Shown here: one piece after another, positions 6,194 through 12,151 of the stretch | How the letters are laid out: each line of letters opens with the position of its first letter | How positions within the stretch are numbered: position 1 is the stretch's first letter | Assembly: GCA_964534095.1 (NCBI GenBank) | Contig: CAZHPF010000019.1 | Location: 1 to 12,151 of the forward strand | Reading direction: 5' to 3' | Length of the DNA: 12,151 nucleotides | Source: CALMSM01 sp964534095 | GTDB lineage: Bacteria > Patescibacteriota > Saccharimonadia > Saccharimonadales > CALMSM01 | The notes under the pieces: model-generated | What the model saw: the letters and a program-made list of their open reading frames with translations, nothing else | Databases searched by the model: none | Told to the model about the DNA's origin: nothing | Made by a program: the position numbers and the translations under genes

Positions 6194-6221
6194 ATTATAC
6201 ACAAAATTGAAGTTTTGTCAA
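6194..6221 (-). promoter_or_regulatory. Consensus sigma-70 promoter of the small ORF
   Basis: On the minus strand TTGACA (6221-6216) is followed by a 16-nt spacer and TATAAT (6199-6194); both hexamers match consensus exactly. The predicted start is near 6187, leaving an untranslated leader of about 65 nt. Inverted ACAAAA/TTTTGT (6201-6218) overlaps the spacer and -35, and CAAAACT (6181-6187) is inverted relative to AGTTTTG (6211-6217), so an operator is possible. Confidence 0.75.
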
Positions 6222-6497
6222 CTTAGTGTAGGTGTTAATGTTTGTTTCGCTTTGTGCTTGTCCTTAATTTACTCGCCCGGCCTGCCCTTGTCCAGCATAA
6301 TCTGTTGTAATAATTAACTGGGGTGAGGATTGACAACTACCCCTATAAGCTGTACTCTTTCAGGGCCTTAACAAGCATCAGTGCAAATTGTTAGTTGTTC
6401 GATGGTCGGAGTAGATAGCAGTTTAACTCTAGTTACACGTACCGATAGAAAGCTACACAGGTCGATTTGCGTGAGAAGTAACTAAGTAGGAATTGCT
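6222..6497 (+). promoter_or_regulatory. Upstream region and long leader of the RRM gene
   Basis: TTGACA at 6330-6335 with a 17-nt spacer leads to TACTCT at 6353-6358, a poor -10. If correct, the mRNA leader is about 130 nt, long for a small gene and in keeping with leader-based control of RNA-binding proteins. An AGTAGGA ribosome site (6485-6491) lies 6 nt before the ATG at 6498. Nothing else definite is seen in 6222-6329. Confidence 0.4.
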
Positions 6498-6794
6498 ATG
6501 TACAAATTATTTGTCGGTGGCTTACCTTTTTCAACAACTGACGAAGAACTCCAAGCAGCTTTCGCTGCCCATGGTACCGTTGCAACAGCTGTCGTGATCA
6601 AAGATCGTGACACTGGCCGCAGCAAGGGCTTTGGTTTTGTCGAGTTCGAATCAGATGACGAAGGTAAAGCTGCAGAAGCAGCCATGAACGGTAAGGATTT
6701 CGGTGGTCGATCGATCACTGTTAACCAAGCTCGTCCAATGGCTGACCGTCCTCGCCGTGATAACGGTGGCGGCGACCGCCAGCGCAGCTGGTAA
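6498..6794 (+). CDS. Single-RRM RNA-binding protein
   Basis: A 98-residue protein that is almost entirely one RNA recognition motif. The RNP2 strand is KLFVGGLPF (3-11) and the RNP1 strand KGFGFVEF (43-50), with the aromatic residues needed for stacking on RNA present. The typical KDRDTGRSKG loop lies before RNP1. A short basic Arg/Gly-rich tail (about 79-98) follows. Small bacterial RRM proteins of this kind are known from cyanobacteria and many other phyla, often induced by cold or acting as RNA chaperones; that role here is inferred. It is monocistronic: it has its own ribosome site, a long leader, and a strong terminator 17 nt after the stop. Confidence 0.93.
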   Translation: MYKLFVGGLPFSTTDEELQAAFAAHGTVATAVVIKDRDTGRSKGFGFVEFESDDEGKAAEAAMNGKDFGGRSITVNQARPMADRPRRDNGGGDRQRSW

Positions 6795-6810
6795 ACTTCT
6801 TTTGAAGTTA

Positions 6811-6838
6811 AAAAGACTCCTCGCAAGAGGAGTCTTTT
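6811..6838. terminator. Bidirectional terminator, copy 1 of an identical pair
   Basis: A perfect 12-bp stem (AAAAGACTCCTC with GAGGAGTCTTTT) closes a GCAA tetraloop. It lies between the convergent RRM gene and flavin protein gene and is flanked by A- and T-runs on both sides, so it can serve both. The same 29 bases, including one flanking A, recur at 9699-9727. Confidence 0.92.
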
Positions 6839-6855
6839 ATTTAAGCAGAGATGTT

Positions 6856-7329
6856 CTAATCTGGGATGATCGGTTCGATGTGTCCTGTAGAAGACGAAGT
6901 GCCGGGACTAAAGTCAGCAAACTGTAAAAATCTAGGTGTGACCTTGCACATGGCGTAGGTGCCGCTTTCCAGTTCGGCAACGGGTGGTAACCAGCCTTCA
7001 CCGACACCTTCCGGGTGAACTTTGTCTAGTTCCTGAAAGAGTTTGTGCCGATGTTCGCCAGGCTCCAGTTCTGCTACCTCCCCCGATAACTGGACCGCTT
7101 GGAGTTCCTGGCCGTCGACAATCGTCAGTGCCACAGCCGGATTATTTTTGAAATTTTTATATTTAGCAGTTGAGCTGCGCGTTACAAAGTAAAAATTTAG
7201 TAACTCGTCGGCCACCACATAAACTGGTGAGCCCCATGGCTTATTGTCCGCAGCCGTGGACAGGACCGCCACAGGATTATCATTAACAAACTTGAGGACC
7301 TTTCCTTGTTTTGCAGGGTCAATGGACAT
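6856..7329 (-). CDS. Split-barrel flavin protein, pyridoxamine 5'-phosphate oxidase-like
   Basis: A 157-aa FMN/F420-binding split-barrel protein. It begins MSIDPAKQGKVLKFVNDN, followed by the typical first strands VAVLSTAADNKPWGSPVYVV, then YFVTRSSTAKYKNFKNNP (substrate and flavin region), and a strand AVQLSGEVAEL. This is the general-stress/PPOX-like superfamily; the exact substrate and cofactor cannot be told. The ATG at 7329 is preferred because AAGAAGG lies 8 nt upstream; a longer frame to 7371 would overlap the SDR gene. It is the second gene of an operon, 22 nt after the SDR stop, and ends at the shared terminator. It is a paralogue in fold of the protein at 8195. Confidence 0.82.
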   Translation of the reverse strand: MSIDPAKQGKVLKFVNDNPVAVLSTAADNKPWGSPVYVVADELLNFYFVTRSSTAKYKNFKNNPAVALTIVDGQELQAVQLSGEVAELEPGEHRHKLFQELDKVHPEGVGEGWLPPVAELESGTYAMCKVTPRFLQFADFSPGTSSSTGHIEPIIPD

Positions 7330-7351
7330 GGTTTCACCTTCTTGATTACAT

Positions 7352-8140
7352 TTATGAAAGGAGTGCGCCACCGTCTACGACTATCTGGCTGCCTGTCATG
7401 TAAGACGCCATGTCTGACGCTAAAAATAAGGCGACTTTACCAATTTCGTCAGGCTCACCCATGCGATGCATCGGAATTTTGGCCATGAAAGCGTCGAGCA
7501 TTTTCGTATCCACAGGACCGGAGCCTTGCATAGCAGCCACGCCTGGAGTAGTGACACCTCCCGGCGCAATAGCATTAACCGATATTTTATGAGCCGCTAG
7601 TTCTAGTGCCGAATTTTTGGTGAAACCCCAAACACCGTGTTTTGACGCGTCATAATGCGCCAGTCCAACCATAGACGGATGTAGAGCATCAATTGATGTG
7701 ATGTTTATAATTTTGCCACCGCCTTGAGTTTTCATTACCTCGGCGGCATATTTTGTTGTCAGAAACACACTTCGCAAATTTACGTGAATCACGCGCTCGA
7801 AATCCTCTTCTGTCATTTGGTTTATTGGCGCGGGTGGATAAATACCGGCATTGTTAACCAAGATGTCGACTGAACCAAACTTGTCTTTGCAGGCGGCTAC
7901 CATTGCTTTAACATCATCTTCGCTTGAAACATCTGTTTTAATAGCCTCAGCCGACCAACCTTTACTAGACAGTTCTTGGGCGGTTTTTATGGCAGTTTCT
8001 TCATCGAGATCGGCAACCAGAACTTTGGCACCAGCTTCAGCTAAACGGTAGGCAATACCCCGGCCGATACCTTTTGCCCCGCCGGTTACAATTGCGCTTT
8101 TGTTTTTAAGATCAACAAGCTCGTCAATACTTTTATCCAT
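7352..8140 (-). CDS. Short-chain dehydrogenase/reductase (classical SDR)
   Basis: A 262-aa NAD(P)(H)-dependent oxidoreductase. The Rossmann motif TGGAKGIG is at 19-26, and an Asp at the end of strand 2 (VADLD, residue 44) suggests a preference for NAD(H). NNAG is at 96-99, the catalytic Ser at 149, YDASK with Tyr163 and Lys167, and the C-terminal VVDGG motif at the end. This is close in layout to 3-oxoacyl-ACP-reductase/glucose-dehydrogenase-like SDRs, but the substrate cannot be named. It is the first gene of a two-gene operon with the flavin protein and divergent from a second flavin protein. A -10-like TAGAAT with TG one base upstream ends six bases before the ATG, suggesting a leaderless message. 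Only the product type is secure. Confidence 0.9.
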   Translation of the reverse strand: MDKSIDELVDLKNKSAIVTGGAKGIGRGIAYRLAEAGAKVLVADLDEETAIKTAQELSSKGWSAEAIKTDVSSEDDVKAMVAACKDKFGSVDILVNNAGIYPPAPINQMTEEDFERVIHVNLRSVFLTTKYAAEVMKTQGGGKIINITSIDALHPSMVGLAHYDASKHGVWGFTKNSALELAAHKISVNAIAPGGVTTPGVAAMQGSGPVDTKMLDAFMAKIPMHRMGEPDEIGKVALFLASDMASYMTGSQIVVDGGALLS

Positions 8141-8194
8141 AAACTTATTCTAGCACCATAACGACAGAGCCCTAAAATGGTGTATTCTTAGAAT
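8141..8194. promoter_or_regulatory. Compact divergent promoter region with two leaderless starts
   Basis: Only 54 bases separate the two ATGs. On minus, TGCTAGAAT (an extended -10, hexamer 8152-8147) ends six bases from the ATG at 8140. On plus, TATTCT (8183-8188) ends six bases from the ATG at 8195. Neither has a Shine-Dalgarno. The plus-strand text TATTCTAG (8146-8153) recurs as TATTCTTAG (8183-8191), and ATTCT-T-AGAAT (8184-8194) is an odd palindrome, so a shared regulator could bind here. The -35 regions are weak. Confidence 0.5.
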
Positions 8195-8662
8195 ATGCCT
8201 GTAAATATCAACGAAGAACAAGAACATATCAAAGATTTTTTGAAATCCAAAAGAGTTGGCGTTTTAGCTACGGCGGATAAAACAGGTGAGCCGCACGCCG
8301 CAGCCATATATTTTTACTTTGAAGGTCCCGATTTTTACTTTATTACCAAAAACCAGACAGCTAAACATAATAATTTACAAGAAAATCCACGCGCTGCTTT
8401 GGCGGTTTTTGAGCCCGTTTCACAAACAACCGTGCAAGCAAAGGGCGTTGTAATTGAAGAAACTGATCAAGCAAAAGCAAATGAAGTATTTGGCGAGATA
8501 TTAAAAGCGGCTGCCAGTACGAGCGAAAGCGGCTCGCCTCCTCTAACAAAACTTAAGGCGGGCGAGTACATAGTCTATAAGTTAAAGCCCGCTTCGTTGC
8601 GCATGGCTTCATACATACGACCAGATCCAGGTAGTTACGAAAATATATTTGAAATTTACTAG
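8195..8662 (+). CDS. Split-barrel flavin protein, pyridoxamine 5'-phosphate oxidase-like (second copy)
   Basis: A 155-aa protein of the same superfamily as the minus-strand protein at 6856-7329. The order of motifs is kept: RVGVLATADKTGEPHAAAIY, FYFITKNQTAKHNNLQENP, ALAVFEPVSQTTVQAKGVV. Substrate and flavin are unknown; members act as oxidases, reductases or cofactor-binding stress proteins. No ribosome site precedes the ATG, and the -10-like TATTCT sits six bases upstream. It is followed after 2 nt by the ArsP-like permease, so the two are almost certainly co-transcribed and probably translationally coupled. The gene may supply a redox activity linked to what the permease moves, which is inference. 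Confidence 0.83.
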   Translation: MPVNINEEQEHIKDFLKSKRVGVLATADKTGEPHAAAIYFYFEGPDFYFITKNQTAKHNNLQENPRAALAVFEPVSQTTVQAKGVVIEETDQAKANEVFGEILKAAASTSESGSPPLTKLKAGEYIVYKLKPASLRMASYIRPDPGSYENIFEIY

Positions 8663-8664
8663 CA

Positions 8665-9666
8665 ATGGCAAACGTCCACCAGCATATTCACCCGTCACAC
8701 ACTAGCTTTAGGATTAGTAGGCGGGTAGCACTGTGGTTAGCGGCCGCAGTTCTAGTTTTTATCGTTGCCAAAGTTTTTAATATTACGCCTTTGGTGGATA
8801 GCTACACTGATTATTTGAAATTGGTCTGGTGGGCAGTACTACTGGGCTTGGGACTGGGCGGCATGATTGAATACTTTGTGCCAGATGAATTTGTATTTAA
8901 ATTCCTGGGTAAACGGCGCGTTAAAACGCTTTTTTATAGCGTCATTGCCGGTTTTATCATGTCGGCTTGCTCGCACGGTATCCTAGCAATAGCCATTCAG
9001 CTGTATAAAAAAGGTGCTTCCATTCCGGCGACAATTACCTTCTTGATGGCTTCACCCTGGGCCAATTTGCCGGTGACTATTTTGCTCTTTAGTTTCTTCG
9101 GGCCGAAAGCCTTCTTCTTCGTCGGCGGCGCGATGGTTGTCGCCCTTATCACTGGGTTCGTATTTATGGCTCTTGAAAAGGCCGGCTGGATCGAACAGTC
9201 AAAAGAACCACAGGAACAACAGGCTTATCATTGGGACAAGGTCAGGCATTTCAAATTTCCCGAAGCCTGGCGCGGCGTTCTTAGTGGCTCCGTTCACCTG
9301 GCCAACATGGTGCTGTGGTGGATAGTAATTGGCTTTTTGGCGGCGGTCTTCATCCGCGCTTACGTACCGGCCCACATTTTCACAGATTGGCTAGGTGCTG
9401 GCTTCGCGGGACTGCTTATAACTTTAGCAGTGGCAACTATTATTGAGATCTGCAGTGAAGGCAGCGCGCCACTGGCTTTTGAAATTTTCAATCGAGTTGG
9501 CAGCTTTGGCAATCCGTTTGTTTTCTTAATGGCCGGTGTGGCCACCGACTACACGGAAATTGGTCTAATTTGGACAAATATAGGCAAACGTACCGCCATC
9601 TGGTTGCCAATAGTTGCCGTACCGCAGATTGTTATCCTTGGTGTTTTGTTTAATAAGTTCTTGTGA
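8665..9666 (+). CDS. ArsP_1/DUF318-family permease
   Basis: A 333-aa inner-membrane permease with about eight to ten hydrophobic segments. Family marks: SACSHGILAIAIQLYKKGAS (100-119), then ASPWANLP, and in the second half ICSEGSAPLAFEIF (262-275). The two CSxG-type motifs show the internal two-fold repeat of this permease superfamily. Some members (ArsP) export trivalent organoarsenicals; most are of unknown substrate, so no arsenic role is claimed. The cytoplasmic-looking N-terminus carries four His in eight residues (HQHIHPSH, 5-12), a possible metal site. It starts 2 nt after the flavin protein stop with no ribosome site of its own. A strong terminator follows. Confidence 0.85.
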   Translation: MANVHQHIHPSHTSFRISRRVALWLAAAVLVFIVAKVFNITPLVDSYTDYLKLVWWAVLLGLGLGGMIEYFVPDEFVFKFLGKRRVKTLFYSVIAGFIMSACSHGILAIAIQLYKKGASIPATITFLMASPWANLPVTILLFSFFGPKAFFFVGGAMVVALITGFVFMALEKAGWIEQSKEPQEQQAYHWDKVRHFKFPEAWRGVLSGSVHLANMVLWWIVIGFLAAVFIRAYVPAHIFTDWLGAGFAGLLITLAVATIIEICSEGSAPLAFEIFNRVGSFGNPFVFLMAGVATDYTEIGLIWTNIGKRTAIWLPIVAVPQIVILGVLFNKFL

Positions 9667-9699
9667 GCCGTGTCCTGAAGGGAAAAGAGCTAGACTAGA

Positions 9700-9727
9700 A
9701 AAAGACTCCTCGCAAGAGGAGTCTTTT
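9700..9727. terminator. Bidirectional terminator, copy 2 of an identical pair
   Basis: Identical in every base to the hairpin at 6811-6838: 12-bp stem, GCAA tetraloop, A/T-flanked. It separates the convergent permease gene and the large hypothetical gene, ending 8 nt before the latter's stop. Confidence 0.92.
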
Positions 9728-9735
9728 GATTTTGC

Positions 9736-11382
9736 TTAGTTGTTGACAAGCGCGCCGACTATTCGTTCGTATTCGGCATGGTTCTTGGCGACAGCGTAGA
9801 CTGACAGGCTGCCATCGTTCACCGTAAAGAGAATGCGGCTGCGTCGGGCTCGATCGCTCACCTTGAGCGCCTGCATATCGTGAGGACTAGCGCGATATAC
9901 TTTTCGCGATTTGCCGTTGATACTAAACGGGCGCTTAAAAGCGATCGAACGAGTTCCGATGCCGAACGGTTCAACGCGTAGCTTCTCGATAATTTTGCTC
10001 ATGTCACTTACATAATCGGGGTTACGCTGGTCGTTCGTCACTAAGTCTTCCAGTAGTTCGTCGGTGCTTTCTTTAGCTTCCTCAATAAGTCCTTTCGGCG
10101 TGCGTATCAGTCGGGACAGAAAAAGGGGATTTTCTGGCTCCATAGCCGATTCTTCTTTTAGTAGATCGGCTGGATTTAGCTTATAACGAGCGGGGGTTTG
10201 CGACGCCGGGGCGTTTTTCGGCCTGACAAGGTCGGCTCTAAGCGGTCCGTACATCTGCTTGAAGTGCCGCTCGACCATTTCTTCGTAATCGTTAGGCGTA
10301 GGGTGCAGCCAGCTTTTCTTTAGCGATCGCTCACTGGCCGGCTTGACCCGCTTTAGGTACGAATTCATGCGCTCGTTGGCAAAGGCGCGGTAAGCTTCCT
10401 GGAGCTCATTCGGCCACTCCGGCTTTTTAGATAACATATACTCGACGAAGGTTTTCAGCTCCTCCGAGGGCTGATAGGACCGAGCGAAAAAGCCTAAGAT
10501 CGTGTCACCTTCGTTCTTCGCGACAGTCTCATGAAGGTAACTCTCGACAAAGCCGCCGTTTTTGGCGCCTTCTTGAACGGTTTTCAGGGCAATTGCGAGA
10601 GCCGACTCCTCGGGGTCGGTCAGGTAGTTGTTGGCGAACAAGGAAGCAAAGGCCTTCTCGCTCTTCACCTCGGAAGCTGAGAAATCTAAAAAGGTATCCA
10701 GAAAGACTTGAGCTTCATACGGGTCACCACTAATACGCTCGATGACACGATCATTAATTTTTTTCTCTTTCTTGAAGATCGGTTTGTAAGTATCGTGCGA
10801 TTCTTTTTCCAGCTCGCTTAGTTTCCTCCCCAAATCATGAGTGCTGGGAGTCGGCTTAAGAGTTGCGACCAGTGCCTTCCGTTTAGTCTCGGTCCGGCGC
10901 ATGGTGTGACGGTAATCCAGCGCGGAGCGCACCGCGTTATTCTCGTCTAGTTGTTCCTTGGTGCCGATACCGCTCAACCGCCCGGCTATAGCGAAGATAG
11001 CCGCCATCGGTTCAAAGTCTTTACCTTGATACTTTGCTGTGTCTCGCCGTTGATCTCGTCCCGGCACGGCCTGGCGGTGCCCGGCGATAACTGTGCTAAT
11101 CAACTCGGAATTGTCGGTGATAAAATCATTAACCAGGCCTTCGTGCCTGGCCCAAAGGCCTTGATACTCATCCAAGTCACGTTCCAGACCAAACAAAATT
11201 TCGGCTTCCAGATATATACCAACTTGGTCCAAGTCAAACTGGGTAATTTCCACCACTTCATTTGTAGCCATGTGGCCAGCGCGGCGAAGAAAGCCGAAGC
11301 GTGATTTTTTAGACGCTTCTGGTTCACCCGCAGGCAAAGCTTCGGGCGCAAATTCTAGAGGCGGTCGGTCCTCAATTCTCAT
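9736..11382 (-). CDS. Large cytoplasmic protein of unknown function
   Basis: A 548-aa protein I do not recognise. There is no signal peptide or membrane helix. The N-terminal 40 residues are Pro/charged-rich and likely disordered, and the middle is highly charged and helical (for example KLSELEKESHDTYKPIFKKE). The last 80 residues change character: FGIGTRSIAFKRPF, then SRILFTVNDGSLSVYAVAKN, whose strand pattern resembles the C-terminal half of RelE/ParE-type domains; this is a weak pattern match only. It starts at an ATG (11382) with no ribosome site and an extended -10 (TGGTATAGT, hexamer 11397-11392) nine bases upstream, so the message is nearly leaderless. It is monocistronic and convergent with the permease. 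It may be lineage-restricted. Confidence 0.75.
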   Translation of the reverse strand: MRIEDRPPLEFAPEALPAGEPEASKKSRFGFLRRAGHMATNEVVEITQFDLDQVGIYLEAEILFGLERDLDEYQGLWARHEGLVNDFITDNSELISTVIAGHRQAVPGRDQRRDTAKYQGKDFEPMAAIFAIAGRLSGIGTKEQLDENNAVRSALDYRHTMRRTETKRKALVATLKPTPSTHDLGRKLSELEKESHDTYKPIFKKEKKINDRVIERISGDPYEAQVFLDTFLDFSASEVKSEKAFASLFANNYLTDPEESALAIALKTVQEGAKNGGFVESYLHETVAKNEGDTILGFFARSYQPSEELKTFVEYMLSKKPEWPNELQEAYRAFANERMNSYLKRVKPASERSLKKSWLHPTPNDYEEMVERHFKQMYGPLRADLVRPKNAPASQTPARYKLNPADLLKEESAMEPENPLFLSRLIRTPKGLIEEAKESTDELLEDLVTNDQRNPDYVSDMSKIIEKLRVEPFGIGTRSIAFKRPFSINGKSRKVYRASPHDMQALKVSDRARRSRILFTVNDGSLSVYAVAKNHAEYERIVGALVNN

Positions 11383-11391
11383 AATACGAAA

Positions 11392-11431
11392 ACTATACCA
11401 TAATTAACTAATATTGCAATGCCTTAATTAT
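11392..11431 (-). promoter_or_regulatory. Promoter of the large gene with overlapping inverted repeat
   Basis: Minus-strand TATAGT (11397-11392) with TG one base upstream is a good extended -10; TTGCAA (11419-11414), 16 nt further, is a partial -35. A perfect 8-bp inverted repeat, ATAATTAA (11400-11407) and TTAATTAT (11424-11431), is centred on the -35, itself within the palindrome ATTGCAAT. This geometry suits a repressor site. Confidence 0.45.
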
Positions 11432-11694
11432 ACTCCTGTTCGCAAGGTATTTCTAAGCCTGCAGCCCGAAGGTAGTTAATACAACAGGGGTTATGGCGTG
11501 TATGTGCTCTCTGTTGCCGTGGGAAGTTCGCTTGACACTTATGCTAGAGACGATAGGATAGAATTTGTGCCTTTTTCGCCGACGAGGTGGAGAAGCACTT
11601 TTGTCACCCTTTTCTAGGGTATCCATAAAACTTCGTAAAATTCATCAGTTAAATGTCACAGAGGGTACCTCGCAGGAAGGGTAAGGAGGTTAGT
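11432..11694 (+). promoter_or_regulatory. Upstream region of the LysM/Rpf-like gene
   Basis: TTGACA at 11532-11537 with a 16-nt spacer leads to TAGGAT at 11554-11559; TAGAAT at 11559-11564 is an alternative. The leader would be about 130 nt. Related Rpf genes in actinobacteria often have cyclic-di-AMP (ydaO) riboswitches; I do not see that consensus here. Nothing definite is seen in 11432-11531. Confidence 0.4.
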
Positions 11695-12151
11695 ATGGGT
11701 TTATCCGCATTTTCCGCGGGTTTGCTAGCAGCAGCGGTCATGCTGGCCAGTGGGAGCACGGCGCATGCCCAGTCAACAAACCAAACAGTCGAACCAGCGC
11801 CCAAAATAGTTGAAGTGAAGGAAGGCGATTTCTTAACCAAAATCGCCGAGGAGTACCAAACGACTTATGTCAGGTTGTTTGACGCCAACGAAAATATTGC
11901 TCATCCGGACATCATTCATCCGGGTGATAAGATCCGGATCCCCAGGCCGGACGAGCAGCTGCCCAGCCGGCCGTTGCCGAGCCCGCCGGTAGTGGAGGCT
12001 CCTGCTCCGGTAGTCAGACAGCGCACAGCGCCAGTGAGAGCAGCGGCGCCAGCCGTGTACAGCGGTGACGGCAGCGTCTGGGACCGCTTGGCAACCTGCG
12101 AGTCCGGCGGCAACTGGGCCATCAACACCGGCAACGGCTACTACGGCGGCC
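11695..12151 (+). CDS. Secreted LysM plus Rpf/transglycosylase-like protein, cut by right edge
   Basis: The first 152 residues are visible. A hydrophobic signal segment (about 5-22) ends near AHA-Q (cleavage about residue 25). A LysM domain follows (about 38-82: IVEVKEGDFLTKIAEEY ... IIHPGDKIRIP), then a Pro/Ala-rich linker (about 84-122). The start of an Rpf/transglycosylase-like domain begins at about 127 (VWDRLATCESGGNWAINTGN), where the Glu of CESGGNW is the expected catalytic residue. The likely role is binding and cutting peptidoglycan outside the cell. The ATG at 11695 has a perfect AAGGAGG five bases upstream. An in-frame ATG at 11653 would add 14 residues rich in Arg/Lys (RVPRRKGK), which would improve the signal peptide's n-region but lacks a ribosome site. 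Confidence 0.88.
   Translation, partial: MGLSAFSAGLLAAAVMLASGSTAHAQSTNQTVEPAPKIVEVKEGDFLTKIAEEYQTTYVRLFDANENIAHPDIIHPGDKIRIPRPDEQLPSRPLPSPPVVEAPAPVVRQRTAPVRAAAPAVYSGDGSVWDRLATCESGGNWAINTGNGYYGG

Noticed and set aside
6402..6485. 27-codon plus-strand ORF in the RRM leader
   Set aside because: ATG at 6402 and TAA at 6483-6485 are in frame, but there is no ribosome site and the composition is unremarkable; treated as chance.
8665..9666. Calling the permease an arsenic exporter (arsP)
   Set aside because: The family includes many non-arsenic members and there is no arsR, arsM or other arsenic gene in the window.
11566..11694. Possible cyclic-di-AMP riboswitch before the Rpf-like gene
   Set aside because: Expected by analogy with actinobacterial rpf genes, but I could not see the conserved ydaO motif; only weak pairing (GGTG/CACC) is present.
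1..12151. CRISPR array, insertion sequence or transposase
   Set aside because: No regularly spaced repeats and no transposase or integrase frame were found; the only exact long repeat noticed is the pair of terminators.

Overview
The window reads as a piece of a bacterial chromosome that uses the standard code (TGA acts as a stop, TGG encodes Trp). Mixed base composition, compact transcription units, an RRM-type RNA-binding protein, a LysM plus Rpf/transglycosylase-like secreted protein and a large lineage-specific hypothetical protein suggest a Patescibacteria (possibly Saccharibacteria-like) or actinobacteria-related genome. This placement is an inference and is not proven by any marker here.

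Layout. (1) 1-2110: a possible minus-strand gene cut by the left edge, then a long-form GMP synthase (guaA) with a eukaryote-like C-terminal domain. (2) 2111-2370: hairpins and a CAT-anticodon tRNA. (3) 2498-6010: an AT-richer island directly downstream of the tRNA. It carries a compact four-gene azole-peptide (TOMM/LAP, streptolysin S-like) biosynthetic operon: an E1-like C protein, a poly-cysteine candidate precursor fused to a multi-spanning membrane protein, a YcaO D protein and a SagB-type dehydrogenase. It ends with a tRNA-3'-end-like sequence and a strong bidirectional terminator. (4) 6011-6221: on the minus strand, a self-contained mini transcription unit with a consensus promoter, a perfect Shine-Dalgarno and a 26-residue ORF, running toward the same terminator. 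(5) 6498-9666: a single-RRM protein, then divergent units: SDR oxidoreductase plus split-barrel flavin protein (minus), and a second split-barrel protein plus ArsP-like permease (plus). (6) 9736-11382: a large minus-strand hypothetical protein. (7) 11695 to the right edge: a secreted LysM/Rpf-like muralytic protein, cut by the edge.

How the genes work together. In the island, the C protein would bind a leader and deliver the precursor to the ATP-dependent YcaO, which makes azolines from Cys/Ser/Thr. The SagB-type enzyme would oxidise them to azoles. The seven-cysteine run in the middle gene is the obvious substrate. No separate precursor gene, dedicated protease or ABC exporter is visible, so the membrane domain fused to the candidate core may replace part of that machinery. 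Three perfect-stem bidirectional terminators sit at three convergent junctions, and two of them are identical. Several genes (2510, 8140, 8195, perhaps 11382) have a -10-like box so close to the ATG that their messages are probably leaderless, whereas others (6121, 7329, 11695) have good Shine-Dalgarno sites.
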